A stretch of DNA of 64,000 nt from Planctomycetaceae bacterium (GCA_020638995.1 JACKHM010000004.1:186001-250000); one strand, 5' to 3'; shown: positions 28,815 to 37,994, numbered from the stretch's first letter. The notes: generated by a model not told the origin, from the letters alone. Translations and numbers: made by a program.

Positions 28815-28857
28815 ATGGCCGTAAGTCGAATGTCCAATGAACAAGGATGAAAACACG

Positions 28858-29784
28858 ATGAGTATTGTCGAAGACACCTACGCCGAAGCCTTTAAGAGCC
28901 TGTACTCCGAAGTATTGATTACGGCTCGCGATCACAAGTGGTTAGAGTACGCCGTGAACGCAGCAACGGGAAATGCTTCAAGCACGATCATGTGTGATTG
29001 TGAAGCGGGAGTTGATCGGTTTGTCGGTCCGGGTGGCGACGGCAGCTTGGATACTCCGGACGGTCGCCCCGGTGCAGTCGTTCAATTTCACGTCCCGCGG
29101 TTTCGTAAGGATCGAGTTCGGGCCTTGGAAAAGGCGATGCTGACTCGCATTAGTCAGAACGTCTTGACGTGCCCGACAACCGCCTGCTTTAACCTGCTCG
29201 CATCGGACGACTACTTCAAGCTCGGCAGGAAGATTGCGTACTTCGGCGATGGATACGAGAAGGTCGAGCAACGTAACGGTCGTGACATGTGGGTGCTGCC
29301 GACGATGGGCGGCGAGTTTACGATCGACCGGCGTTTTGGTTACGCGGACGGGATTATGGGTGGCAACTTGTGGTTTATGGGTGCGAGCGAGGAGGCAGCG
29401 ATCGAAGCTGCCGAAGCCGCTGCACACGCGGTAGATGCGACGCCCGGAGTCATCACGACTTTTCCTGGTGGCGTCGCGGCAAGCGCTTCCAAAGCAGGCA
29501 GCAAGTATAAGTTTCTCTTCGCGAGTACTTATGACAAGTTTTGCCCGACGCTAAAGCAGCAACTTGGCGAAGCTTCGGGAGTACCGGAAGGCGTGCGTTC
29601 GATTATGGAAATCATTATCAACGGACGCGACCTCGCTACGGTGGCTGAAGCGACCTACAACGCGATCGATGCCTGCCTCGACACGCCTGGTCTCGTTAAG
29701 GTCTCCGCAGGAAACTACAACGGGCGACTTGGCAAGAGTTTTATATATCTGCATCGTAGAGACGAGGTTGCTTCGTCGCGGTAG
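28858..29784 (+). CDS. ftr: Formylmethanofuran--tetrahydromethanopterin N-formyltransferase
   Basis: 308 residues, the usual length of Ftr/FhcD. Recognisable stretches are the N-terminal EDTYAEAFKSLYSEVLITA, the Cys-containing CDCEAGVDRFV, CPTTACFNLL, FGDGYEKV, RFGYADGIMGGNLWFMG and GVITTFPGGVAASASKAGSK. It transfers formyl between methanofuran and H4MPT in formaldehyde oxidation, using cofactors shared with methanogens. H4MPT-linked C1 genes occur in planctomycetes, where they may be scattered rather than clustered; no fhcA, fhcB, fhcC, mch or fae is in this window. The ATG at 28858 is preferred over one 21 bases upstream. Confidence 0.93.
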   Translation: MSIVEDTYAEAFKSLYSEVLITARDHKWLEYAVNAATGNASSTIMCDCEAGVDRFVGPGGDGSLDTPDGRPGAVVQFHVPRFRKDRVRALEKAMLTRISQNVLTCPTTACFNLLASDDYFKLGRKIAYFGDGYEKVEQRNGRDMWVLPTMGGEFTIDRRFGYADGIMGGNLWFMGASEEAAIEAAEAAAHAVDATPGVITTFPGGVAASASKAGSKYKFLFASTYDKFCPTLKQQLGEASGVPEGVRSIMEIIINGRDLATVAEATYNAIDACLDTPGLVKVSAGNYNGRLGKSFIYLHRRDEVASSR

Positions 29785-29880
29785 GTGAAGTCCGAACGAA
29801 GTCGACAGGACAACGCAGACTCGCATTAGCGGTTGCTTGGCCGGTTGCAAAGTTTCGGCTGATGTGCCGCGATCTCTGCG

Positions 29881-30855
29881 TTAGTCGACACTTGGTCCGT
29901 TCGGCAGACTACCAACACCAAGACTCGGTAAACCGCCGCCGCCATCGGGAAGGTCAATACTCGGCAAGCCACCGCCTGGTAGTCCACCGCCGGGAATGCC
30001 GCCTCCAACAGGCCCCGCACTGCCAGGACTGACTCCTGGCATCCCGGGCAGGTCCACGCCCGCACCGCCAGAATTAATCGCGGCTCCGGGTGTTCCCGGA
30101 GGATGGAATCCCGGTGCCTGACCGTCGTTGGGACCGAATCCTGGTATTCCCGGCGCCGCAGGATTCGGCCCACTCGCCGGGGTACTTCCCTGGGAAATGC
30201 GAGTCCCCGGGGTCGCGCTGGGCCGCGCGGGGGTTGGACGGCTGCTGCGTGCGTTGACGGCGGTCGAACTTGACGAGCCCTCGTGCTGCCATGCTTGATC
30301 AAACAGACTCAATTTGATTTCTCGTTCGTCGAACTCCATGGTGACATCAGGAGCGTCGATTTTGAGGATTTTCAATTCGGCAAAAGTCTCGCCAATCGCC
30401 AGTGCTCGCAGCTCATCGCCCTGTGAAATCAGCACTTTCGGCTCACCCACATTGGTGAACCCCAGCAGCCGTACCGAAGGAGGCGTTCTGAGCGGTCGCT
30501 CACTCTGAACAGGTTCGGGAGTCGATTCTGGTTCCGGCTCGACTTCCGGTTCTTCTTTCGGTTGTGGCTCCTCTTCAATCGGCTCAGGCGGCGGGTCTTT
30601 TGGCGGAGCGAAGGGATTTCGAAATGGTGCAACTTGCGGCGCCGCCGACTTTCCGTTCGGACTTGGGCCCGATGCTGGCGACGCTTGAATCTCAGCGGTT
30701 GTTTCGGGGAGCACTGCTGGTCCAGGTGTAATGGTAGTCGCGGCAAACGACTCGATTCCCGACGCATCCGATACATCGACCGGCGTGGAACTCGAGCAGC
30801 CGATTAAAGCCGTCGCCAAGAGCACAATCCTGATTTGAACGTACGCCGCTTTCAT
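29881..30855 (-). CDS. Lipoprotein with GspC/PilP-like domain and Gly/Pro-rich tail
   Basis: 324 residues. A lipoprotein signal (LLATALIGCSS, lipobox Cys at about residue 20) is followed by a Pro/Glu-rich linker. A compact domain around 150-215 reads VRLLGFTNVGEPKVLISQGD...IGETFAELKILKIDAPDVTMEF and resembles the homology region of GspC/PilP, the inner-membrane link to the secretin N0 domain. The last 110 residues are Gly/Pro-rich repeats (GIPGG, GLPGG). It is the first gene beside the secretion cluster but is transcribed away from it. The GspC/PilP assignment is inference from the pattern and location. Confidence 0.65.
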   Translation of the reverse strand: MKAAYVQIRIVLLATALIGCSSSTPVDVSDASGIESFAATTITPGPAVLPETTAEIQASPASGPSPNGKSAAPQVAPFRNPFAPPKDPPPEPIEEEPQPKEEPEVEPEPESTPEPVQSERPLRTPPSVRLLGFTNVGEPKVLISQGDELRALAIGETFAELKILKIDAPDVTMEFDEREIKLSLFDQAWQHEGSSSSTAVNARSSRPTPARPSATPGTRISQGSTPASGPNPAAPGIPGFGPNDGQAPGFHPPGTPGAAINSGGAGVDLPGMPGVSPGSAGPVGGGIPGGGLPGGGLPSIDLPDGGGGLPSLGVGSLPNGPSVD

Positions 30856-30950
30856 ACTTGCCTCGTATTCGCTCGAAGCGGGGCGGGACAACACTTTGCG
30901 TTGATTATTCCGCCTCTACACATTGATGACCGAAGACTGGGTAGTCACCC

Positions 30951-31529
30951 CTACGATTGTTCCAAGGTTGCCGGCTGGGAGCCGCGACTGCCACTTGGAG
31001 TATTCGGTAACTCGGCGGCGCGGTTGAGATCCGGGCCGCGTAGCCGCAAATTAGGAACTTGACCGTTTGGCAACGCTGGGCTGAGGAGTTTAGGTTGCTC
31101 ACTGTGAGAGTCTGCATCCAGACCGGGAATCCATGTTTGCTCGGGGAGGACGTCGACCTCTTGCGGCAATTCCGGGATTTCCGGTATTAGTGGTTCATCA
31201 ATACCGGGATCACCGAGGGGAAAGATGTTCATATGGTGTATATCGTCGACTACTTGCACCCCTTCTTCGCCGAAGGAAAACGCGGCGGCCCCAGCCTTGT
31301 CGATAGCGGGCGGCTGAAAGCCGGGAGGTACATCAAGCTGTTGATCGATGCCTGGTTCATGGGGTAGTCGAGGAAGCAGTCCGTGCTGACCAAGATCATG
31401 ATTCGGAGCGATGGCCCCAACAATGGACTCGGTAGAGTGATCACTCTCTTTGGCAACATCGCCTTGGGAGCATCCGAGCAACAGCAGCGTCAATGTTAGA
31501 CAGATGATCGTCTTGGTTTTAGAACGCAT
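30951..31529 (-). CDS. Pro-rich putative lipoprotein
   Basis: 192 residues. The N-terminus is a lipoprotein signal (IICLTLTLLLLGCSQ). The mature part is rich in Pro, Leu, Asp and Gln with degenerate motifs such as GIDQQLDVPPGFQPP and PEIPELPQEVDVLP, and looks largely unstructured. It lies 95 bases upstream of the GspC-like lipoprotein gene on the same strand and shares its style (PGFxPP, GxP motifs), so the two are probably an operon. I do not recognise a family. A role with the adjacent secretion system is a guess by position. Confidence 0.55.
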   Translation of the reverse strand: MRSKTKTIICLTLTLLLLGCSQGDVAKESDHSTESIVGAIAPNHDLGQHGLLPRLPHEPGIDQQLDVPPGFQPPAIDKAGAAAFSFGEEGVQVVDDIHHMNIFPLGDPGIDEPLIPEIPELPQEVDVLPEQTWIPGLDADSHSEQPKLLSPALPNGQVPNLRLRGPDLNRAAELPNTPSGSRGSQPATLEQS

Positions 31530-31970
31530 CTTATTTCTCGCTAAATCATTCTGAGTGGGGTGGGCAATTTTGAGTGGTCGTCCCAAACAGACTTCGTCAG
31601 ACCCGGCTTGGCGCGATCCTCATTTGCGGTCACTGCAAGCCTAGTTCACAAATTCGCTGATCGCCGTGCGTGACTATGGCGTATGCGACTGGTGCTTCCT
31701 TGCGGAAGAGCACGTAGTCCGACGATCTCGCGAGTCGCAGGAACGACCGGCCGCGCAGTATCGATCGCAGCGTGTCCTTCGGGTGGTAACGGTACCGCGG
31801 TTCATGACGACTGTTCGGCAAGTTCCCAGGATCTCGCGCTGCCATTTTGACTCCGGTTTACCACAAGCTACGTTTCACTGTTCCCTATTGGCAACATTCG
31901 CATTCGCGTCTGGGCCCAGTACGCAGCACCGGTGGTAAAGGTCTTTTTCGTTTCGAGGGATGCCCCTGCA
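31530..31970. other. Divergent promoter region of the secretion locus
   Basis: About 440 bases between the leftward lipoprotein genes and the rightward receiver/gsp cluster. Small ORFs here (for example minus 31630-31845) are Arg-rich and unconvincing. The stretch should hold promoters for both directions. Confidence 0.45.
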
Positions 31971-32420
31971 ATGAAGACTGTCGAAAGGCAAGTGCTCTTA
32001 GTTGAGCCCGAGCAAGTTGTGTCGGAAGTGACCGCGTTTCGCCTGGAACTCCTCGGGTATCGTGTCACTTGTGTCGACTCCGCCGAAGCGGCGTTTGCAA
32101 AGATTACGGAATCCCTCCCGGATCTGGTGATCACCGATCTCGTGCTCCCGGGTTTGGACGGCATGGGATTCATCGAGCGGCTAACGACGGATGAAGAAAC
32201 AAGCCAACTGCGAATACTCGTGATGTCGATCGACGCAGACTTGTCGCGCGTGCAAGCAGCGTACAACGTCGGCGCGCGCGACTTCATTGTCGTGCCGTTT
32301 CATCCAGAAGTTCTGGAAGACAAAGTAAGCAAGTTGCTCGCAGACCTTCCGGTTCGGGATCGTTCGGCAAAGGTGAAGGAAGCGGCACCTGCGGTTGCTC
32401 GTGCCGTCAACGCCGACTAA
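31971..32420 (+). CDS. Atypical receiver-domain protein heading the gsp cluster
   Basis: 149 residues: one CheY-like receiver plus a short Ala/Lys-rich tail. VLLVEPEQ replaces the usual acidic pair (only Glu remains), the phospho-acceptor Asp is in LVITDLVLPGLDG, Ser is in VMSID, and the usual Lys-Pro is VPFHP, so the conserved Lys is missing. Phosphorylation chemistry may therefore be altered. It lies 75 bases upstream of gspE on the same strand and may control assembly or expression of the secretion system. GTG at 31932 is an alternative start. Confidence 0.75.
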   Translation: MKTVERQVLLVEPEQVVSEVTAFRLELLGYRVTCVDSAEAAFAKITESLPDLVITDLVLPGLDGMGFIERLTTDEETSQLRILVMSIDADLSRVQAAYNVGARDFIVVPFHPEVLEDKVSKLLADLPVRDRSAKVKEAAPAVARAVNAD

Positions 32421-32495
32421 AGGCTCTTTTCACTCGAAGAAGTTTACCGTTGAAGTTTTAACAACGACGCTCGCGGAAACGCGGAGGTTGGACTC

Positions 32496-34184
32496 ATGGC
32501 AGGCCGTCTAGGTGACATACTCGTAGCTCAAGGAGCGATCACGGAGGAGCAGCTACAAGCGGCACTTTCGGCGCAGGGTGCTCGAGGAATGCTAGGCGAG
32601 ATGCTAGTTGCTCGCGGGCAAATTACAAACGACCAACTCGGTGCGGCGCTGGCGCAACAGTTCGACGTGCCCTACCGCGAGATGGCTCCCGAGACGATCA
32701 ATCCGCAGGTCGTTTGTCTGATCCCCGAGGCCTTGGGGCGTCAGCGTCTGATGGCGCCCATCGCCGTTAAAGGAGGCGTCATGACGCTGGCAATGGTTGC
32801 GCCAGACGACATGAATGCAATTTCCGAAGCGGAGTTGATTTCGGGGTATCAAGTCGACCCGATCGTTGCGTTACGTCGAGATGTAATCGCAACATTGGAC
32901 CGGGGTTTTGATGAGCGTGTTGCCGCACGTCAGACGATTGTCGACATCAAGATTCAGGAGTTGGAAGAGGCGAAGAAGGCTGGGAAGAAGGAAGTCGTTG
33001 CCGTCAAAGAGGATAAAGACGCTCCTGTTGTCAGGCTTGTCCGGTCGATCCTCATGGGTGCGGTCAACTCGGGGGCCAGCGACATTCATCTTGAGCCACA
33101 TGCCCCACAAATGCGCGTCCGCTATCGTGTTGATGGCCAATTGAGTCAAGTGATGACGATTCCCAACCACACCGAGGCCGCGGTGATCGGACGCATCAAA
33201 GTGATGGCGGACATGGACACCACCGAGACTCGCAAGCCGCAGGACGGCAATCTGACAATTGATGAAAACGGGACTCGGGCGAGTTTTCGAGTGAGTGCCA
33301 TTCCCGTCGTCGGTGGCGAGAAAATCGTCATGCGTGTGATTGACGAGGGCAACAAGGTCTTCACGTTCGATGCGCTGGGCATGCAAGAGCGTGAAACCCA
33401 GATCGTGAAAGATCTTCTCGACAAGCCGCACGGGATGATCATCATGACGGGGCCGACGGGCTCCGGCAAGACAACCACGATGTATACGATGTTAACCAAC
33501 ATCGATTCGTCGAACACTAACATTTCCACCGTCGAAGATCCAGTCGAGTTCAAGCTGCCCGGCATTAACCAAGTAGCAGCGGACAGCGAACATGGCATGG
33601 GATTCAGCAATGCGTTGAAATACCTGATGCGACAGGACCCGGACGTCATCATGATCGGGGAAATTCGCGACCACGAAACGGCCGTAAGCGGTGTTCAGGC
33701 GGCGTTAACCGGGCACCTTTTGATCAGCACTTTGCATACGAATGATGCGATTGGTGCAGTACCGCGGCTCAATGACTTGGGATTGGATTACTTCAAAATT
33801 GCCGGGGCGTTGCTCGGAGTAATCGCCCAGCGGCTGTTGCGCGGGCTTTGCCCGCACTGCAAAGAACCTTCGGTCCCAAATCCGCGCATGTTGGCATCGC
33901 TGCTCGAAGGACAAGACATCAAGATTCCGGCCGATGCGACGTTCTATAAAGGTGCAGGTTGTGGCAAGTGCATGGGGTCGGGGTACGCCGGACGGATTCC
34001 GATTTACGAGATCTTCATCATCTCGCCGGAGATCCAGAAAGCGATCGAAGCCGGTTTGCCACACTCGAAGCTTCGTGAACTGGCGCTAAAGGAGGGGATG
34101 GTGGAACTTGCACCAGCCGGAATCCAACAAGCGCTTCGCGGCCGAACCACGGTAGAAGAAGTGTACTACAAGCTTTCGAGTTAA
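32496..34184 (+). CDS. Type II secretion/type IV pilus assembly ATPase (GspE/PilB)
   Basis: 562 residues. The N-terminal MshEN-type domain (GRLGDILVAQGAITEEQL, then a second such unit LGEMLVARGQITNDQL) can bind nucleotide or c-di-GMP. The ATPase core follows, with Walker A GPTGSGKTTTMYTM near residue 318, the Asp box SGASDIHLEP, Walker B-like VIMIGEIRD near 383, and the His box LISTLHTND. The zinc-binding Cys pairs are CPHC (about 451) and CGKC (about 489). It powers pseudopilus or pilus assembly at the inner membrane. GGAGG precedes the ATG. It heads the series gspE, gspF, pilins. Confidence 0.95.
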   Translation: MAGRLGDILVAQGAITEEQLQAALSAQGARGMLGEMLVARGQITNDQLGAALAQQFDVPYREMAPETINPQVVCLIPEALGRQRLMAPIAVKGGVMTLAMVAPDDMNAISEAELISGYQVDPIVALRRDVIATLDRGFDERVAARQTIVDIKIQELEEAKKAGKKEVVAVKEDKDAPVVRLVRSILMGAVNSGASDIHLEPHAPQMRVRYRVDGQLSQVMTIPNHTEAAVIGRIKVMADMDTTETRKPQDGNLTIDENGTRASFRVSAIPVVGGEKIVMRVIDEGNKVFTFDALGMQERETQIVKDLLDKPHGMIIMTGPTGSGKTTTMYTMLTNIDSSNTNISTVEDPVEFKLPGINQVAADSEHGMGFSNALKYLMRQDPDVIMIGEIRDHETAVSGVQAALTGHLLISTLHTNDAIGAVPRLNDLGLDYFKIAGALLGVIAQRLLRGLCPHCKEPSVPNPRMLASLLEGQDIKIPADATFYKGAGCGKCMGSGYAGRIPIYEIFIISPEIQKAIEAGLPHSKLRELALKEGMVELAPAGIQQALRGRTTVEEVYYKLSS

Positions 34185-34240
34185 TGACTTTGCGGTGACT
34201 GAACTGATTTCAAAAGCCAGTGTTCGAGTGAAGAAACATC

Positions 34241-35368
34241 ATGTCCAATTTCGCAGCAAAGCAAGGTGGCGATGACTTTCTGAAGAAACTTCAGAACATC
34301 AAGATCGGCGGCGGCAGTGCCAAGGGAGTGAAGATCAAGAAGCGAGACATGATCTTCATCTTGCGAAATATCTCGATCCTCATTGAGAACGGACTTTCTT
34401 TGCCGAAGTCGCTGGAAACCCTCGTTACCGAGAAGTCGCTCAAGCGATACTCGGTGATTCTGAACGACGTCAAAACGCGAGTCGAAAACGGCGAGTCATT
34501 CAGCGACGCGCTGGCGAGCTATCCCGACTCCTTTCATGAATTGATGGTCAGCCAGATCCGAATCGGAGAACGCAGCGGTACGATTCCAGCCACCATGGGC
34601 CGAATCATGCACCAGCTTGAACATGCAGACAACTTGAAGGGGCTCATTATCAAGAAGCTGAGCTACCCCTGTATTCTTGTGACGGCGGGTTCGGGGGCGA
34701 TCACATTCATGCTGCTCTACGTGATCCCTACGTTTCAAGGGATTTATGAAGAATCGGGCGCCAAACTGCCCGGCATCACGCAGTTGCTGATTCATCTCGG
34801 CGAATTTGGAACCAAGTACGGTTGGATGGTGCTGCTGGCAATCGTGGGATTGGTTTCTGCGATCGTAGGCATACGACGTCAGACTGCCGGGCGGCTGTGG
34901 ATGGATACTTGGCTATTGCGTCTTCCCTTGCTGGGACAATGGTTCAAGAACATCGCCGTGCTCCAATTCATGGAAGTTCTGGGAAATCTCATGGACGCCG
35001 GTTTTACGGTCGTCGAAGCGCTGGAATCCTGCTCGAAAGCAGTCAACAATCGCGCGATCCGACAAAGCATTCAAGAGATGCACTCTGCTTTGACTCGCGG
35101 CGAACGCTTCAGCGACGAGCTCGGACGGCACGAGGATCTGTTCCCGCCTGTTGTCAGACAGTTAGTGGTAGTTGGCGAAAAGACCGGGACGCTGTCCAAG
35201 ACAACGGTGCATATCCGTGCGCACCTGCGACGCGAGGTTGAAACTTATACGAACGTCATGCTGGGCGCAATCGAGCCGACGATGACCGCCGGACTCGCAT
35301 TTTGCATCGGTGGAATGGTCCTAGCGATCTACTTACCGATGTTCGACATGATCGGGGCAATGAAATAG
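34241..35368 (+). CDS. Type II secretion/type IV pilus inner-membrane platform protein (GspF/PilC)
   Basis: 375 residues with the duplicated GspF domain (first about 50-165, second about 245-365), each ending in membrane helices: one near 165-190 (TAGSGAITFMLLYVIPTFQ), one near 205-225, and the last near 345-370 (GLAFCIGGMVLAIYLPMFDMI). Typical motifs are FSDALASYPDSFHELMV and GERSGTIPATM in the first repeat and LFPPVVRQLVVVGEKTGTL in the second. It anchors the ATPase to the pseudopilus base. It lies 57 bases after gspE and 53 bases before the first pilin gene. Confidence 0.93.
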   Translation: MSNFAAKQGGDDFLKKLQNIKIGGGSAKGVKIKKRDMIFILRNISILIENGLSLPKSLETLVTEKSLKRYSVILNDVKTRVENGESFSDALASYPDSFHELMVSQIRIGERSGTIPATMGRIMHQLEHADNLKGLIIKKLSYPCILVTAGSGAITFMLLYVIPTFQGIYEESGAKLPGITQLLIHLGEFGTKYGWMVLLAIVGLVSAIVGIRRQTAGRLWMDTWLLRLPLLGQWFKNIAVLQFMEVLGNLMDAGFTVVEALESCSKAVNNRAIRQSIQEMHSALTRGERFSDELGRHEDLFPPVVRQLVVVGEKTGTLSKTTVHIRAHLRREVETYTNVMLGAIEPTMTAGLAFCIGGMVLAIYLPMFDMIGAMK

Positions 35369-35420
35369 CGGCAACTCACCATGATCTCTCCTCTGAGAGG
35401 TCTCTCTTTGGAGGCACAAG

Positions 35421-35783
35421 ATGAAAAAGCAATCAAATCCTTGGGGCGTGTATCGTCGGAGCGGCTTGAGCTTGATGGAAGTTCTGGCCGTTGTGACGTT
35501 GATGGGCATCATCGCGATGATTGCCGTTCCTCGGCTGGCAACGAGCGGTGACAAACCGAAAGCGAACTCCTGTTTCGCGACCAAGGGCATGATCGAGGTC
35601 CAGGCGGAGTTGTGGCTCCGAAATAAGGGCGTACCTCCGGCGGCAAGTCTGAACGACATCATGGCGGACAACAAGTATTTTCCCGATGGGGCAGTCGTTT
35701 GCCCGGTGGACGGAAGTGCGTACCGACTCAATACAACGAACATGACAGTTAACGGTCATACGCACACGGATTTATTGGACTAA
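35421..35783 (+). CDS. GspG-like pseudopilin 1
   Basis: 120 residues. A basic leader ends in Gly before the cleavage site (RRSG|LSLMEVLAVVTLMGII) with the conserved Glu at +5, followed by the hydrophobic pilin helix. The short C-terminal domain contains YFPDGAVVCPVDGSAYRLN and ends in a GHTHTD segment. This is a compact planctomycete pilin type, probably the major or minor subunit of the pseudopilus. TTGGAGGCACAAG precedes the ATG. No prepilin peptidase is encoded in the window. Confidence 0.88.
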   Translation: MKKQSNPWGVYRRSGLSLMEVLAVVTLMGIIAMIAVPRLATSGDKPKANSCFATKGMIEVQAELWLRNKGVPPAASLNDIMADNKYFPDGAVVCPVDGSAYRLNTTNMTVNGHTHTDLLD

Positions 35784-35940
35784 GAGGCTCTAAAGAAAAA
35801 CATGAAAACGTAGGGCGCGCACCTTGTTCGTGACCTATGTTTGAATAAATCAGCGACTCGCAGGGTGCTTTGACGATCGCTGTAGCTGTATTGTTGAAAA
35901 ACTGTTCAATATGGGGTCATGTTACGAAAGGGTTACAGTT

Positions 35941-36300
35941 ATGAAGGTCCGTAAGAACCACACTTCCAAACGCCGCTCGCTCGGATTTTCGCTGCTCGAG
36001 CTTCTGGCCGTCGTCACGATTCTCGGCATCATCGCCGTGGTTGTGATTCCTCGTATTGCCGTTTCCTCGGCAACTGCGAAGCAGAATGCACAAGATCAAA
36101 CAGTTTCGGAGATCAACGGAGCGTTGGAGCGTTACTACTTTGACAATGGTTCGTTCCCAGGTTCATTGCCGGTGCTTTGGACCGCCACGAACCCGAGCGG
36201 ACAGCGCTACTTCCCCGACGGAACTCCGTCGAATCCGAAGACCGGCAAAGCTGGTGACTTTACCTATACGTCGGCGACAGGTCGTGTTGCGGGCAAGTAA
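35941..36300 (+). CDS. GspG-like pseudopilin 2
   Basis: 119 residues. Leader MKVRKNHTSKRRSLG is cleaved before FSLLELLAVVTILGIIAVVV (Phe +1, Glu +5), followed by AKQNAQDQTVSEINGALERYYFDNG and a YFPDGTPSNPKTG loop, then YTSATGRV, matching the major pseudopilin GspG pattern. I chose the ATG at 35941, behind AAAGGG, over one ten codons upstream. The 157-base gap before it is the longest between the early genes of the series. Confidence 0.88.
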   Translation: MKVRKNHTSKRRSLGFSLLELLAVVTILGIIAVVVIPRIAVSSATAKQNAQDQTVSEINGALERYYFDNGSFPGSLPVLWTATNPSGQRYFPDGTPSNPKTGKAGDFTYTSATGRVAGK

Positions 36301-36439
36301 GGTCGTCGAACATACGAGTTGAATCGCGAGGTAAAGTGCCATGCGGTTCAACAACTCGAAGGCTTAAGTCAACGACGAGGTGTCGCGATCATTGGGACCC
36401 TCGTCGTTGCTTCGCTTCTTGAAGTTACGAGACATCCAC

Positions 36440-36910
36440 ATGAATGTGAAACTTCGACGCCGTGGCATGACGTTGCTGGAACTTGTCATGGTAGTTACGC
36501 TGATGGGTATCATTGCCGCGATCGGGACCGCTCGATTTGGTCGTTCAGCATTTGCAAATTTTGGGGCCCAGGGTGAAGCTCGCGGAATTTCACTGTCGAT
36601 GCTTCGCGCGCAACGTGCCGCGATTAAGACAGGCGACAACCACTTTCTTCAGTTCGACGCGGTCTCACCGAATGCCGCCAGCCAGTACAGTGTCATGAGT
36701 CGTGCGGGTGGCGGAACGACCTTAGTCGAGGGGCCCTTTGTCTTCGGCACCGATGTTCAAGTCCTTGCCTCAGCAGCGGAAATGGATTTCAATTTCGAGG
36801 GCGAAGCGGCTGCGGCATATCAAGTCGACTTTACAGGCGAAGGCCGCAACTGGCGAATTACCGTCGTGCCGATCACTGGTGCGGTAAATGTTGCCGAGGT
36901 TTCACCCTAG
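36440..36910 (+). CDS. GspH-like minor pseudopilin
   Basis: 156 residues. Prepilin leader MNVKLRRRG is cleaved before MTLLELVMVVTLMGIIAAIG (Met +1, Glu +5). The C-terminal beta-rich domain (QYSVMSRAGGGTTLVEGPFV, WRITVVPITGAVNVAEV) fits the GspH/FimT fold. The start is an ATG at 36440 that suits a short leader. It lies 139 bases after pseudopilin 2. Confidence 0.82.
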   Translation: MNVKLRRRGMTLLELVMVVTLMGIIAAIGTARFGRSAFANFGAQGEARGISLSMLRAQRAAIKTGDNHFLQFDAVSPNAASQYSVMSRAGGGTTLVEGPFVFGTDVQVLASAAEMDFNFEGEAAAAYQVDFTGEGRNWRITVVPITGAVNVAEVSP

Positions 36911-37014
36911 CTCGGGTGCGGTGTAATCGTTGAGCGCGCCTCTAGTCCGTGTTTCATGAGCTAGAGTTTCTTGGGCGAACTCTTTGCGCTCGTCACATCT
37001 CATGGGAACTCTCA

Positions 37015-37452
37015 ATGAATACCCGCAACCAGACGCATAAGTATCTGAATCGAAACGGCCAGTCGCTGCTCGAATTGATCGCGGCCTCGACGATCGTGGC
37101 GATTACGCTCGTCCCCGCTCTCAAGTTGATGCGCGACAGTATTCGAATTGGCCGTGAAACCGAAACTGCCAACATCCTCGCCACGTTCGGCATGAGCAAG
37201 CTGGAGGAGCACATGGCGCGTACGGCAGCTTCCTGGGACACGACAACCGAATCGGGAGCGATTCCGAACACGAACGGACTCCGCTATCAAGTCACCAAAG
37301 TTGATGAAGGGCTTGGATCAGGACTCATGCGGATTACCTCCACCGCATACGAAGACGCCAACAACAACGGGATGTGGGACAACGGCGAGCGAAATGCCGC
37401 GTTTGTCTGCAAGGTGGCGAAGAATACCGCCTACGAACTTGAAGCGAGCTAA
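37015..37452 (+). CDS. GspI-like minor pseudopilin
   Basis: 145 residues. The leader ends NRNG|QSLLELIAASTIVAITLVPAL (Gly -1, Glu +5). The rest contains SIRIGRETETANILATFGMSKLEE, typical of GspI/PilV-like proteins, where the helix leads into an 'A..LA..KMEE' motif, followed by a small domain with DANNNGMWDNGE that may bind calcium. The ATG at 37015 is preferred because it gives a normal leader. It is followed after 9 bases by the GspJ-like gene. Confidence 0.8.
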   Translation: MNTRNQTHKYLNRNGQSLLELIAASTIVAITLVPALKLMRDSIRIGRETETANILATFGMSKLEEHMARTAASWDTTTESGAIPNTNGLRYQVTKVDEGLGSGLMRITSTAYEDANNNGMWDNGERNAAFVCKVAKNTAYELEAS

Positions 37453-37461
37453 ACGGAATCC

Positions 37462-37992
37462 ATGCGCAAATCACACACTCACAAGTCTTGCAATCGACGT
37501 GCGATGTCGCTTTTAGAGCTGATCATCGCCACGTCGCTGCTCGCGCTTCTGATGACGTCGGTTTCCGTTGTGATTCGCTCTGGGCGGACGTCTTGGGAAG
37601 CACATGAGGGCGATTATGTGCGGATCGAAGCCGCTCACTCCGTCTTGCGGCACATCGTACGCACCATTCGTGCGGCGGAGGGCATAACGGAAGTTAGCGC
37701 CGCGAATGACAACTCCGGACGACTCGGCGTAATAATGCCCGATGGTGATACGTTGCTTTGGGACCACGATAGCAACACGAATCGCGTGAACTATGGCGTC
37801 ACGACCCCCAACAACTTGCTGGCAACAGACGTCACAGGTTTGCGGTTTCGCGGTATGCGTGCAGACGGAGTGACTCCCGCTGTTGTTCCTGCGGACGTTC
37901 AGTGCATCCAAGTTGAAGTTACGGTTCAACTTCCTCGTGAAACAAACGGGCAACGCATTGTCACGTCTTGGGCCTGGGTGAGGAGCTGGTAG
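37462..37992 (+). CDS. GspJ-like minor pseudopilin
   Basis: 176 residues. The leader CNRRA is followed by MSLLELIIATSLLALLMTSVS, with Glu at +5 but Ala instead of Gly at -1. Downstream are SVVIRSGRTSWEAHEGD and VLRHIVRTIRAAEGI, typical of GspJ/PilW, then a beta-rich domain with a D-H-D-SNTNRV loop. It follows the GspI-like gene by 9 bases, and its stop falls two bases before the start of the next gene, so translation is likely coupled. Confidence 0.8.
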   Translation: MRKSHTHKSCNRRAMSLLELIIATSLLALLMTSVSVVIRSGRTSWEAHEGDYVRIEAAHSVLRHIVRTIRAAEGITEVSAANDNSGRLGVIMPDGDTLLWDHDSNTNRVNYGVTTPNNLLATDVTGLRFRGMRADGVTPAVVPADVQCIQVEVTVQLPRETNGQRIVTSWAWVRSW

Positions 37993-37994
37993 CC

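Noticed and set aside
31630..31845. 71-residue minus-strand ORF upstream of the lipoprotein genes
   Set aside because: Arg-rich, no recognisable features, and it would occupy the divergent promoter region.
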